Shown here piece by piece: positions 1 to 11,709 of a stretch of DNA of 64,000 nt (positions are counted from its first letter, which is position 1; each line of letters begins with the position of its first letter). The notes under the pieces are model-generated. The model made no database searches. It worked only from the letters and a program-made list of their open reading frames with translations, and was not told the origin of the DNA. Both the position numbers and the translations under genes were made by a program. The DNA comes from Sepiola atlantica (taxonomy: Eukaryota; Mollusca; Cephalopoda; Sepiida; Sepiolidae): positions 31,219,408 to 31,283,407 of the forward strand of contig OY744519.1 of the NCBI GenBank assembly GCA_963556195.1. Reading direction: 5' to 3'.

Positions 1-380
1 CTGACCAAAACATTAGAAAACAACATTGATGCTTTTCAAAAGGAAGCTACTTCTAAGTAAGAGTGATCCAAATTAGCCGGCTATGGAAAGTTTCAAACAG
101 AGACCTCTACAGTCACACCGGAGCAATACCATCGAGTGTCAGGCTTGTTCGGCCTTTGTAAGCGACGCAGTTACTCCGGGTGAGTGTGGTTTCAAGTACA
201 AGTAGAATGAAGTGTTATTATACTTTAGAGAAGACTGTCATGGTGAGGGTAATGGTTTGGCCATTTTATGAGAGTGTCATCAGAAACATCTTCACGTCAA
301 TCAATTCAAGCCTTCATAAAGCCTAGCAAACGATCATCAGAACGACCAAAGTTGACAACGGTAAACAGTTCGCGGAAAGA
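1..380. other. Unassigned sequence
   Basis: No open frame, repeat or RNA gene recognised. Base composition is less AT-rich than the following kilobases, and it abuts a LINE remnant, so it may be more of that element. Confidence 0.3.
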
Positions 381-545
381 AGCTATTAGAGTAGAAATCT
401 TTCCGGCATCTGGGGACCTCTACAGTGAAGGGGTGGGATTTTGCTGATTGTCGGGAGTATAGAGATACGATGCCGATTTGGACATTTAGAAGAACTTAAA
501 CTGAGAACGATTAACGCACTGAAGACGGCAGCGTGTTTGGAATGA
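365..545 (-). mobile_element. LINE 3' ORF2 remnant
   Basis: On the minus strand this matches the 34845-35094 copy: SKIPPLHCRGPQMP corresponds to [12 protein letters not shown] there. It is the C-terminal tail region of a non-LTR reverse transcriptase, 5'-truncated and degraded by frameshifts. Confidence 0.55.
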
Positions 546-779
546 GCTGAACTACCAATTGAACGTGTTGTGCCATGTCGAGCTGATGAAATTTCTTTTG
601 AATAATCAAAATCAAACAGAGTATCGCAAATATCCAAGAATTTTGTAACACATGACAGTGAAAGGATGGAAAATTTGGTGCCAAAATTTGCTTTTCCCCT
701 GATGATAAAATCTTGCACAGGTGTTAACTATATTTCTAGCTACCATTTACACCCACACAATTTAAAAACACTTTTTTTT

Positions 780-1480
780 TTTCATCATCTTCATATTTGT
801 TTTAAGATCTGTTTTATATGCTGGCACATGTTTGACGGCTTTTAGAAACTGACTTCGAAAATAACCTATCTCTGGCCAGGTCTTTATTTATCCCTCTTCC
901 TCTCAAATTCATCCTTATCACTTATCCCATAATTTCTTTGGTCGTCCTTTACCAACTGATCCTGCTACTTCAAATGTTCTGCATCTACTAACCCAAACAC
1001 CCTCATCCATTATTTCAATGTGACCAAACCAACTAAGTCTCCTGTTCTGCACACATCTCCATATACTGTCAAGATTTAATTTTCCTCTGAGGTCATCCGA
1101 TCCAAGCCTGTCTTTAAGACTCACATTACACATCTATCGGATTATTTCTTTACATACAAGACATATTCTCAGCACTCTCTTACCACGTTTCAATTCCATA
1201 CATCATCACACTGCATACACATGCCTGATAGACTCTTCTCTTAGTCGACAGTGGTAACACTCTGTTGGTTAGTAATGACATAAGTTCCCTGAACTTCCAT
1301 TCCTAACTCTTGCAATAACACCTGCTCCTCCCTGTGCTCCAATGGTATCATCACGGTAGCAAAACTTATGAACAGCCTTGCCATTCAAGTATACTTTCTC
1401 CACATCTGAGTTCTCACATACCGGAAATAAATGGCTGGCGTGCCAAAGGTTGCCCACCCCTGACTTAGGACAGATGATAA
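780..1480 (-). mobile_element. LINE reverse-transcriptase 3' fragment (family D, copy 1)
   Basis: The minus strand encodes MCNVSLKDRLGSDDLRGKLN, then RRLSWFGHIEIMDEGVWVSR and GKGRPKKLWDK. This is the well-known C-terminal signature of endonuclease/reverse-transcriptase LINEs (…RWFGHVER…GRPKKTW). The same family recurs at 22010-23110 and 39090-39430. It is 5'-truncated and inactive. Confidence 0.85.
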
Positions 1481-2265
1481 ACAAAATAACCAAGAATTTA
1501 AATACTAGTTCTAAAAAGGGAAGTAAAGTTTTTGAGCGCCAGCAATAAGAAATCTTTTAGTAGTTTAGAAACTAAATCTTTACAAAAATGTTCCGGAAAA
1601 TATTGTTAACACTGAACTTGCCATTAGATACATTCTATTGTACAAGTGCAAACGGTATCTGATACAGTGTGTACAGTTAGGTGAGAAGCTTGTCGTAGAT
1701 AGCTATTTTGTAGTAGTGTCGCTGCGTCTGTATTCATCTGACTGGCCTCGCTTGAGATGAAGATGAAAAGGGTCACCAAGTTTTCAGTTAAAAAGACAAA
1801 CTTCTTCTCTACAATTTGAATTAACTTTTATTCAAGTTTCATCAATACAAAACATAGTTTGGAAAGAGTTATAGAAATAGGAATATTAAACTGGTTGATT
1901 CCGCTGACGAATATGTAATATAAAAATGTAATTGCGTCCAGTATTTAGTCTTATCTCTCGTCCAAATCACGACGAGAGACAAGCCAGGAAATATGACGTC
2001 TGTTCATGTCAGCATCTCGACTGGAACTATTCATATTTGAGCGCCAATGGAAAAAGATGCACAAAGTATTCTAATCACCCAACGTATCACTACACAACTA
2101 ATAACATGTTTGCATTATCTTACCGAACCACATACCAATCACTCTGCGAGTGATTGCGTGCAAGTGCAAAAGAAAATAGATCATAAATATGTAACTGCTA
2201 CAAATATATAAGTTTTTAAATAGATAACAACTTTCCTTTCTACCTATGCTTAGCATCAAACGGAT
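1481..2265. other. Unassigned sequence
   Basis: No recognisable coding or repeat structure. The short open frame at 1932-2153 has no family resemblance that I can see. Confidence 0.3.
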
Positions 2266-2267
2266 TT

Positions 2268-2530
2268 TTTATGAACAGAGTTTCTTCCCAAGAAACTCCC
2301 ATCTGTGCAATATCTTACCACGGGACTGCTTCCCTGTGAGCTACAACATGGTCGTCTTCAAATCCAATATTAACAAATACTTGTCATAAACCGTTCTCAT
2401 AGGTAATCAAATTTACTTCATTCCATTCATCATTTTGCCCCTAATGATAATCTATTCATCTCATTAACCTTATCCTCGAGTGGCTTTTAACCTCGATGGA
2501 TGGTCACTCATTAGTAAATAAAAAGCAACA
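2268..2530 (+). mobile_element. LINE 3' end (SFFPRN tail) with 3' UTR
   Basis: The plus strand reads SFFPRNSHLCNILPRDCF, then VVFKSNINKYLS and stop, the typical LINE ORF2 terminal motif (SFFPRT..LWNSLP). A 3' UTR with CTCGAGTGGCTTTTAAC and an A-rich end follows. A second copy of this UTR lies at 2970-3160. Confidence 0.75.
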
Positions 2531-2969
2531 CCTTAAAGATTTTGTTATTGTTAAAAAAAAAGTTAAGTTTTTTTTTTCTTGATAGCCATAAATAAAAAAT
2601 ATTTAACTTTTAAAATTATTAACGTTTTTTGTCGTTGTAGGCTAATATATATTTTCATCAGTTATATATTAAAATATTAAAAATATATAAAACTTTATAA
2701 AAACTATTGATGATCCTAAAATAGATTGTTTAGAGAAAGTGAAAGCAATTTTTTCAAAAAATAAAAAGCTATGAAATAGAAAATATTTTACTGATAAAAA
2801 AAATTCTAGATTTAGAAAAATTACTTAAAAACAAAAAAAGATTTTAATCTGGATAAAGTTATGTTCATATAAAAATATTATGGTTAAAAAAAAAGAAAAT
2901 TTTCGGAAATATTTAAAAACAAATTGTGAATAATTGTTTTTAAAAAATAAAATTTTTCTTTAAACTTAT
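2531..2969. other. Extremely AT-rich spacer
   Basis: Long A and T runs with no coding or structured repeat recognised, between two copies of the same LINE 3' end. Confidence 0.5.
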
Positions 2970-3165
2970 TCAGAAAGAATACTTGTCATAAACTGTCCCC
3001 ATAAGTAATCTTTGTTCATTCCATTCATCATTTTCAATCATCTCATAATATTCTTCATCATTTAACTGACAATCAATCGATCTCATTAACCCTTATCCTC
3101 GAGTGGCTTTTAACTTTGTTGAGCGATGGCTCATTAGTAAAATAATTTAAAAGCAACAAAATTAA
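2970..3165 (+). mobile_element. Second copy of LINE 3' UTR
   Basis: Starts with AATACTTGTCATAAACTGTC (end of ORF2 plus stop) and repeats the 2390-2520 UTR including CCTCGAGTGGCTTTTAAC and CTCATTAGTAAA, with about 50 extra bp in the middle. Confidence 0.7.
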
Positions 3166-3880
3166 AAGAAATTTGTAATAATCAAAAAATATATATAAAT
3201 AAAAATAATTGATGAATGGGAATGAATGTATGTTAAACACAAACTTGGCTTCGAAAAAGGAATTTAATTAAAAGTTGGATGAGAAGAAAAAAAAACAAAA
3301 GAAATAAAAAAAGGAAGAAAATGCTGAATGAAAAATGAATCACCTAAGAAAAACAACAAAGATTGTTATTACAAATAACTTAAGGGATTTTTAAATAAAT
3401 ACATTAAAAAAAACGGACATCATTTTAAGTAGAAAAACAAAACAGCATTTGAGAAAGATAAATTTCATTGAAATAGATTTGTATGAAAACTTAATCTGCA
3501 AATGATAACAGGAATACTTTTCACACACACAAAAAGGCCACACTTCTTTCCTGGTCCTTTCTTTTCAGACTTATTTATTGTTTTCTGATTTATTTTCTAG
3601 ATTAGAGGCGCCTATACCGTCTTTCTTTAGTCAAAGAGCACAAGCGAATCATAATACTTGACGTTAGCTTATAAACTTTAACTCAAACCAAAAATTACTT
3701 TCAATCGACCAATTTAAATGCTTTAAAAAAAATCACTTCCGTCTCGGCCGTTTTATTTCCATTATTATATATATTTTTTAAAACAGCGATCGTGGGAAAT
3801 TCGAACGTCTTTTGTCGAATAGAAAATAATTTATAGCTAGAATTAAAATTGAAAAGACAAAAGTCAAGCATTATGGTTCA
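3166..3880. other. AT-rich unassigned sequence
   Basis: A/T homopolymer-rich; no gene, RNA or clear repeat seen. Confidence 0.4.
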
Positions 3881-3883
3881 TTT

Positions 3884-4062
3884 GTGCTCCTCAAAGCCTT
3901 CGGGGTAGGATCAAAGTGTAGTATCTCTTGAGCTCGGTTTTGACTGGGGCAATTTTTATCCCAAATCTAGGGTGCCCCTCTTTTTGGGGAGCTGAATATC
4001 CCTCACATAAAAACGGACTTGTATCTAACTTTCCCTCGTTGGGGAGGAAAATAAATAGGGGC
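3884..4062 (+). mobile_element. U2-headed SINE (family C, copy 1)
   Basis: The head reads AAGCCTTCGGGGTAGGATCA followed by AAGTGTAGTATCTCTTGAGC. It parallels U2 snRNA 5' sequence (GGCCTTTTGGCTAAGATCA, then AGTGTAGTATCTGTTC). The body CCCCTCTTTTTGGGGAGCTG and the tail GACTTGTATCTAACTTTCCC and GGGGAGGAAAATAAATA are shared with the copies at 14162, 20395, 42850, 43225, 48890 and 61060. Confidence 0.6.
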
Positions 4063-5090
4063 AAACATAGGATGTTCAAAATAACTAAAAACTGATAGGT
4101 TTTTAAAGAAATCGAAAGAGATGAAAAGCGCTCAATTTAGAGAAAAGTCCAGATGTATTATCCAAAAAGAAAAGTCCAAGAATGATGAAGTTGAAGTAAT
4201 AATTCGCACCGTACAACAATGAATACGTTTGGTGCGGACGGAGAAATAAAAAAGTTCCCAGACGCTTAATTTGTTGACTAACATTGATTTTGGGCCGTTT
4301 GTTTTATTTGATTTGTGGACTGAAAGAAAGAAAATATAAATATGAAAAAAGAAAACTGTCCGATTTGGGAACGTGCGTTGGATGTGTGTGTTTCTGTAAG
4401 TGTGTGTGTACACACACACAGAATGAAATAAAATTAAGATCTGAAGTGAAAAAGTGTGTGTGTGTGTTCAATGTTCACACACACATACATAAGATTAGAG
4501 AAATAAAGTGAAATCCAAATTAAATTAAATATTTTCATCTAAACAAATAAAAAGATAATTTTTAAATATATATATATATATTTATTAAATTTTAACCGGA
4601 TTTTTTTGTGCGTCCGACGAGAGCAAAAAATAACGAAATCATTTTAAGATCAAAACTTAAAACAACAAAAATAGAAAACGATCTATCTAAAAAAGAAAAG
4701 AAAAAAAATATATATATATATACATACTATTTAAATATATACAAAGAAAAGAGAAGAAAATAATATAAAAATAAACAAAGATCTCATTTTCGTTATTTGG
4801 CGCTGTAGACAAAATTCGATTTCTTTCCAAAACGCTTCACAACAAAACATAGGATTTTTTTTTACGGAGAAAAAAAAATTTTTTAAACGATTTTAAATAA
4901 AAATATATAAGTAAAAAAAAAAGTTTCTAATCAAAGACTGACCGATCGCAAAGAATGTTGTCTTCGACTTATTTATATTAAAACTCAAGAATATATATTT
5001 TTCTTTCCGTTTGAAACTAAACGAAAAAAATCCTTTCTTCTTCTTGGTCGCGTTCAAAAATGTTTTGGTCTTCTCCTGGTGTGCAAGTCT
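4063..5090. other. AT-rich region with CA/TG and TA microsatellites
   Basis: Contains short inverted CACACA/TGTGTG stretches at about 4382-4492, which can pair with each other, and (TA)n near 4567-4581 and 4710-4722. No gene recognised. Confidence 0.45.
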
Positions 5091-5099
5091 CACACGCAC

Positions 5100-5440
5100 A
5101 AAACAAGACCATGTTTACACGTCTTGGGTGAAGCGGGTTTTGTCGCTGTTCTCCGGCCGCAGAGAGCGCCATCGAGCAATTAAATGGATTGAGAACAGAC
5201 AAGGAGTTAAGGCGAGACCCGTGCGCTTACTTACTTGGACAATGGAAGAGCTGTTCGGGTGGTAGCCACGCTAACAAACTTGGACAGACTCTGGTACAAG
5301 TTCACGTGAAAAGCGCCATTTTTCGCTAAACTGAACTGAAAATAGTGAGGCCGACGCGCATGCGCATCGATTACCGTTTCAGCATTCGGAGCGGACACTT
5401 TATTCGCAGCCGCAGTTTGGTATGAGTTAAAGGGCAATAA
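5100..5440. promoter_or_regulatory. CpG-rich promoter-like island
   Basis: This stretch is conspicuously CpG-rich against the AT-rich surroundings (CTCCGGCCGCAGAGAGCGCC, GAGGCCGACGCGCATGCGCA). The palindrome GCGCATGCGC at 5356-5365 matches the NRF1 site. A good donor on the plus strand (GTATGAGT at 5420) and one on the minus strand (GTAAGT at 5234-5229) face outward. I infer a promoter with a first exon on one or both strands; the minus-strand 71-codon open frame (5231-5446) has no recognisable domain. Confidence 0.45.
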
Positions 5441-5489
5441 CTTCACTGGTCTTGTTTCTAAGGTTGAAATAAGTACTTTCCCTTTTAAT

Positions 5490-5493
5490 TTAA

Positions 5494-5526
<33 letters not shown>
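5490..5526. repeat. (TA)n microsatellite
   Basis: Uninterrupted TA dinucleotides. Similar tracts occur at 5868-5925, 6180-6203, 13486-13511, 18222-18243, 18695-18744, 26479-26512, 50534-50578, 51113-51140, 54877-54907, 54985-55030 and 57895-57931. Confidence 0.9.
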
Positions 5527-5534
<8 letters not shown>

Positions 5535-5866
5535 ATTAGTAGTATATATTTAATAATATATATAAATTACTAAAACATTTATTATTTTATTTTATCAGAT
5601 TATTTATAATATTTCTGCAAGTTTGAAAACAAACTAGCTTTTTTCATATTTGCGAATATCATTTTGAAGTATTTAGATCAAAACATCGACTAAAGAATCG
5701 GTTACATTTGGTATGTTAAGCCTTGCGCGTTGAGTTTCCAGTGTTTCCGTGAAACCGAAGGTATAGACAGAAGATCTAACTAGGATGTAGCGTCAATTGA
5801 AATTAAAAAAAATATATATAAATGCTCTGGCACAAGTAATTGAGAACTTTATTTTTCTTCTATAAC

Positions 5867-5927
<61 letters not shown>

Positions 5928-6600
5928 ACCACATGTTGCTACATTCCAAAGACCAAGATTTTATTCATCTTACGAATCATTATTATTTTTTTTTTCAAAA
6001 GAAAAACCTTTGGTACAAATTACGGACTCTTTTCATTCAACAGAAGACCAACCGACATTTGTATGTCAATTCCGGATCTTTCTACCATCAGAAAACCAGA
6101 AAGTTCTCAATCAGAAAAATACATAGCGATGCGACAAACAAAAGTTCAAAAAACAAACAATTCACATCGGATTCACCTCATATATATATATATATATATA
6201 TATTAATGAGTCACCACTTTCTTTTTTTTTAAATCTTGCTTGTTTGTTTGTTCCTGTGCAGAGTGGATGACGACATCGTTTTGTCACGTCATTCATTAAA
6301 ACAGAAGTGGGGATCACTAAGCACAGTGGATGACGTCACTAAAAGATGGTGTCATCCATTATAACAGAGATATGAGGAATAACCGTGCACAATGGATGAC
6401 TCTATCGATAAAAATGGGGAGGAAGGTTTCTTTTGATAATTTTATCACACTATGTAGTATTTTTTAACAATAGTTTTCCAACTTTATGAATAAACTAGTT
6501 TTATCAGTCAGCGTTGTCCGAGAGTCTTTTTACTTTCGTTTTTCTTGCTTTTTTCTCTTTTCTTTTTTTTCTTTATAAATTACTTTCTTACATTTTTAAA
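5527..6600. other. AT-rich region with repeated TGGATGAC motif
   Basis: Between 6260 and 6420 the motif GTGGATGACG/AATGGATGAC recurs with ATTATAACAG-type spacers, a degenerate tandem unit of roughly 60-70 bp; one copy contains TGACGTCA. A CCGG-type hairpin motif (GCGTTGTCCGAGAGTC) is at about 6511. No gene recognised. Confidence 0.4.
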
Positions 6601-7270
6601 TAACTAGCAGGAAGACCCGACGTTGCTCGGGCTTGAATGAGGATCACTACTATGTACTTTTTCACTTTGATCATATGACCATATTACTTTCTTTGTTTTT
6701 AATTGCCCTTCCTCCCGTTTCACCTCCTAATATAATTGGAATAAGCTGAAATGTGGGAAAACAGATTATTCAGAACTAGAATGACACCTGTCTCATGACG
6801 AGTAAAATTAATTCCCCAATCAGAAAAGTTTTGCACCACTTTTACGTTCCCTTACAAAGATTACAATCAAGATATAATGCTACTAAACCTTATGTCTAAA
6901 ATCCTTCTCAAATTTTTTTTATCAAAATCCATTACTAAAATTAAGGGGCCTTAAGAAGAAATTGAAATTCATGCAATCATACTTAATTGGATCAAATTTA
7001 ATGCAAATCTGAAATATTTTAATTTTCAAATGGGAGGTTGTGCCCATATTATGTACCTTAAAAATCCTTTAAAATATTCCAAAGCATCTTAATTTTTTGG
7101 AATACCCTTTTTTCACCCCACCCTCTTGCATAAACTAAATTAAACTAAATATAGCCTACATTACCCATCCTTATGCCTAGCAGCGGTGTTTCAAAATGTA
7201 TAATGAGTGGCTAATTAGTTTAGGGGTGAATCCTGTACATAGAAATATAGAAATATACTTAACTTTATAT
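6601..7270 (+). repeat. Dispersed repeat family G, copy 1
   Basis: Begins with the hairpin CCCGACGTTGCTCGGG. It is collinear over about 600 bp with 56440-57040 (GTTTTGCACCACTTTTACGT, ATGCCTAGCAGCGGTGTTTC) and in part with 37440-37700. No coding seen. The copy-to-copy divergence suggests an old non-autonomous transposon. Confidence 0.75.
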
Positions 7271-7880
7271 AAATAAAGATGAGTCATTTTTTCGCATATA
7301 AAGTGTTCACATAAATTATTATTTAAGCTATGATCGCTTTTTTGTTTGAACTTACCATAAACTAAGTATATTCACATATATGCAATTCTGTGTATTAATA
7401 TAGCATATCCAACCCATTCCACTCTTTTTAAAAATTATTTGTTAAAATCTGGGGAAAAAATCTTAAACGATTATATTTATTTAAAATTAATATAATTGCT
7501 TCCATTTGAGAATACAATTTTCATATTCTATAGAATATGGAATCCGAATTTTATCAAAGTAACTATTCGATTTTTTTTCCTACTATAAAGAAAGAAATTC
7601 TCTAAAGTAAAATAGCATTTTTAACCAAAATATATATTTTTTAGATAAATTCTTTTAAAAAATTAAAAAGCTTTTATGTTAAAATTTGCCAATTCTTAGT
7701 TTAATGAAAACAAAATTAAGCTCATTGAAATATTTAAAAAGAATAAAAATATTTATTTGAAAAAAAATATTGCGTTTTGTTAGAAAACTTAAATAAACAC
7801 ATTTTATTATCAGAAAAATATTTATAAAATAATTCTAAAAGAATTAAATCAAATAAACTTTGATGATTTCTATTTATTTT
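7271..7880. other. AT-rich unassigned sequence
   Basis: Nothing recognised beyond A/T runs. Confidence 0.4.
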
Positions 7881-7881
7881 T

Positions 7882-7969
7882 GGTATTTCTCCAGATAAGG
7901 ATCCAAGCTAACCCTGACTCTAACAACGCCAAGTCAATTTTAGCTTGGGTCCTAATCTGGAGAAGCACC
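7882..7969. repeat. Small foldback element, 29-bp arms
   Basis: GGTATTTCTCCAGATAAGGA at the left is mirrored by TAATCTGGAGAAGCACC at the right around a 30-bp loop. It is MITE-like. The terminal sequence resembles the ends of the larger foldback at 12996-13475 (GGTACTTCTCCAGTGT). Confidence 0.75.
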
Positions 7970-8860
7970 GTATGATTTTTTTTAATTAAATCACCGTAAA
8001 ATGACTCTTTATTTCTTTGACTGTTTTCGTTAAATAATTATATTTTGTTTTAATAATATTCGTTTTCGACTATTTTCAATGACCATCATGAGTTCTCTCC
8101 CTTGTCCTATATTTTGAAAAGATCGCGATGACTTGGTTCAAATATTTGTTTTGACAAAAAAAATCGCAACGAATTATTTATGTCGCGCCCAAACATTTTT
8201 TTTTCAATCTAAAAATTAAAGAAAAAAATGAGAAAATGTAAATACATATAATAACCGGGGAATATATTACCGTAAGGAAAACAACAACGAAATTTTTTCA
8301 CGTGTGTGTACACTGTATTGTTTGTTTTCAAAATAATAAAAACACACCAATGTACGGGGAATAACTCTAAATGACTATTTCGCCATTGTTTTGAGATTTA
8401 AATAAAAGCGCGCGGTTTTACGTTCACTTCTTTCATTGGTCGATGAAGGTAATGACGTCATTAGGAGAACGCCAACCGTTTTGAACTAGAATTTTGAATT
8501 TTGTTATTTAAAAAAAATATTCTAACTTGCCTTCATCCCAGATTAGATGTGTTTATGACGCAGGCCACTCATGATCGTCAAAGCATCGGTAAAGTGACTT
8601 AAAAATAGGAACTTTTAAATTTAACCGCGTGCTCCTTTGAATGGGCGTATTTAAAAAAAAAAAAATTTTATGAAAATAATTTTGAAAGAACGTTGAGAAT
8701 TATGGGACCGCCTCTAATTAAAATAAAAATAAGTAGCTAGACAATATAAATAAATTTCAACTGATGACAAATCCTATTTCACTCAGTCAAATTATTTAAA
8801 GTGAAATAAAAAGTGGACCAAAAAATATTATTCAGTTTTTAATAATATTTTTGTTTTGGC
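7970..8860. other. AT-rich sequence with a promoter-like patch
   Basis: At 8395-8490 AAATAAAAGCGCGCGG, CATTGGTCG (inverted CCAAT) and TGACGTCA lie close together. No exon could be attached, so this is only suggestive. Confidence 0.25.
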
Positions 8861-8872
8861 TCAAAATATATA

Positions 8873-9116
8873 TTTCATTGCATATTACGGACAACTTGTG
8901 TCAGCATATATTTTCTTTAATAAGGAATTTAGAAAGGATCAGTTTTTGAGTTTCCGGCTAGAACTGGCTGATGTATTCGCCCTACCTGTTGTGTACCCTA
9001 GTACTTTCGGATCCATCTGGAGTCATCTGCAGGGCTGAGTACCAAGTAAAGAACGTATTTTTTTAAATTTATTGATGTAATACGTAGACACAAGTTGTCC
9101 GTAATATTTAATGAAA
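8873..9116. repeat. Foldback (MITE-like) element
   Basis: The left arm ATTACGGACAACTTGTGTC is matched by the right arm GACACAAGTTGTCCGTAAT, and homology extends outward to TTTCAT/ATGAAA, about 30 bp per arm. The element is about 244 bp, immediately before the TA satellite. Confidence 0.8.
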
Positions 9117-9118
9117 TT

Positions 9119-10491
9119 TGCATATATACATTATATATATTTATATATATATATATATATATATATACATACATATTTTTATATATATATATATACATAC
9201 ATATTTTTATATATATATATATATATACATATTTTTATATATATATATATACATACATATTTTTTATATATATATATATATATATACATACATATTTTTT
9301 ATATATATATATATATATATACATACATATTTTTTATATATATATATATATATATACATACATATTTTTTATATATATATATATATATATACATACATAT
9401 TTTTTATATATATATATATATATATACATACATATTTTTTATATATATATATATATATATACATACATATTTTTTATATATATATATATATATATACATA
9501 CATATTTTTTATATATATATATATATATATACATACATATTTTTTATATATATATATATATATATACATACATATTTTATATATATATATATATATATAT
9601 ACATACATATTTTATATATATATATATATATATATACATACATATTTTTTATATATATATATATATATACATACATATTTTTTATATATATATATATATA
9701 TACATACATATTTTTTATATATATATATATATATATATACATACATACATATTTTTTATATATATATATATATATATATACATACATACATATTTTTTAT
9801 ATATATATATATATATATACATACATATTTTTATATATATATATATATATATACATACATATTTTTATATATATATATATATATATACATACATATTTTT
9901 ATATATATATATATATATATACATACATATTTTTATATATATATATATATATATACATACATATTTTTATATATATATATATATATATACATACATATTT
10001 TTATATATATATATATATATATACATACATATTTTTATATATATATATATATATATACATACATATTTTTATATATATATATATATATATACATACATAT
10101 TTTTATATATATATATATATATATACATACATATTTTTATATATATATATATATATATACATACATATTTTTATATATATATATATATATATACATACAT
10201 ATTTTTATATATATATATATATATATACATACATATTTTTATATATATATATACATACATATTTTTATATATATATATATATATATACATACATATTTTT
10301 ATATATATATATATATACATACATATTTTTATATATATATATATATATATACATACATATTTTTATATATATATATATATATATACATACATATTTTTAT
10401 ATATATATATATATATATACATACATACATATTTTTATATATATATATATATATATACATACATATTTTTATATATATATATATATATACA

Positions 10492-10541
<50 letters not shown>

Positions 10542-10556
10542 CATATTTATATATAT
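9119..10556. repeat. TA/TACATA higher-order satellite
   Basis: About 1.4 kb of (TA)8-10 blocks alternating with TACATACATATTTTT(T). Unit length is mainly 33-37 bp, with the T-run changing from six to five about halfway through. All three plus frames stay open only because the repeat lacks stops; these are not genes. Confidence 0.97.
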
Positions 10557-11125
10557 AAACACTATGCAGAGAATAATTATGTAAGGATGAACAAATACGG
10601 GATTACAAAAATCAAAAGGTTTTATTGACACCAAAACTTTGAATGAATTTCTTTTTATTGTTTCTAAAAGGAAAGGGTGTCATTTTTTTATAGCAACAGT
10701 TAGGTCGTAGTTCTGCCGCTGGTCGAAGAAGTGTGAGTACGCATTTTGTTCCGTGAGTTTGTCGTAGTAGCATTTATAACACTCACGCAGTACGTGGTTC
10801 TCCAGTAAATGAGTGGGTCCTTGTAGCTGAGTGAGCGGCTGATCAGCAGTGATCCATGAAGTTGGTATGAGTTATCAGCTAACAACTGGGCCGATGTCTG
10901 AATTTTCACTTTTATGGTCACAAGGAGGTTCCAAGGGAAACTCCAGTTATATTTTTAAGAGACTTTTTCATACTTGGTAAACTATTGTTACATGTTTTTT
11001 AGTTGGTCAAAAAATAAATATTTGAATTTGGAGCCTGCTTTTGCACAAAGAAGTGGGGGGGGGGACTAAGGAAATACACTTAAAAATACCTTTGTGTAAA
11101 TTTGAAATAAGAATACTTTTATTTC
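10557..11125. other. Unassigned sequence
   Basis: Less AT-rich at 10690-10925 (a possible old repeat), but no domain or RNA recognised; a poly(G) run lies at 11055-11064. Confidence 0.35.
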
Positions 11126-11130
11126 ATTAT

Positions 11131-11218
11131 TTGGCAAACCAGAAAAGTCAGCAGCAACCGGTGTTTGGTCAGATTTAGTTCCTGATATTTTGGGCTGCTT
11201 ACTTTTCTGGTTTGGCAA
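11131..11218. repeat. Small foldback element, 25-bp arms
   Basis: TTGGCAAACCAGAAAAGTCA followed by GCAGC is mirrored by GCTGCTTACTTTTCTGGTTT followed by GGCAA around a 38-bp loop. Confidence 0.8.
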
Positions 11219-11270
11219 GTTTTGTACTAATTTTTATTTATTAATTTATTAAATTGTTAGGTGAAAGTAC

Positions 11271-11427
11271 ACAATAGTTAACAAAGCCTCCCCCCCCCTT
11301 CCCCATGTTAAGAATGGCTTCCTAAATAATCTTCTGCAGTTTACGAACCGTGCTGAAATAACGTTATTATTTAAAAAGGCATTCTTAACATAGGAAGGGG
11401 GGGGGGGGGCTTTGTTAACTATTCTGT
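11271..11427. repeat. Foldback element with poly(C)/poly(G) in its arms
   Basis: The left arm ATAGTTAACAAAGCC plus C-run and CATGTTAAGAATG pairs with CATTCTTAACATAGG plus G-run and GGCTTTGTTAACTAT. It is a MITE-like inverted repeat of about 157 bp. Confidence 0.8.
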
Positions 11428-11709
11428 AAATGATAAATTCTATCTAACTTATAGATGGGACCCTGACAGTAATGGCAAAAATAAATTGAATCAAAGTTCT
11501 CCATAGATGTTTTGATTCGGGAAGCGTTTATTGTAAATTCAAGACATTGGAGAAAAATAACGAAATCCTGGAGAAGAAATGCAAATAGAGGTTTAGATTT
11601 TTGTTTTTAATAATGTGTCACCGCTTATCTTTGCGTGGCTTTTAGCCTTAATAAGGGCTAACGAGATGGAGATTGAATGATGAAGAGTTTTGCTTTGCAA
11701 ATTATTTTT

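Noticed and set aside
5011..5265. 84-codon plus-strand frame at the CpG island
   Set aside because: No domain, poor start context and overlap with an open frame on the other strand; the CpG content itself explains the lack of stops.
5840..6232. 130-codon frame with YIYIYI runs
   Set aside because: Built on (TA)n microsatellites at both ends; middle unrecognisable.
9095..10628. Three overlapping open frames of about 490-505 codons ([10 protein letters not shown] repeats)
   Set aside because: They are translations of a TA/TACATA satellite open in all three frames; a composition artefact.
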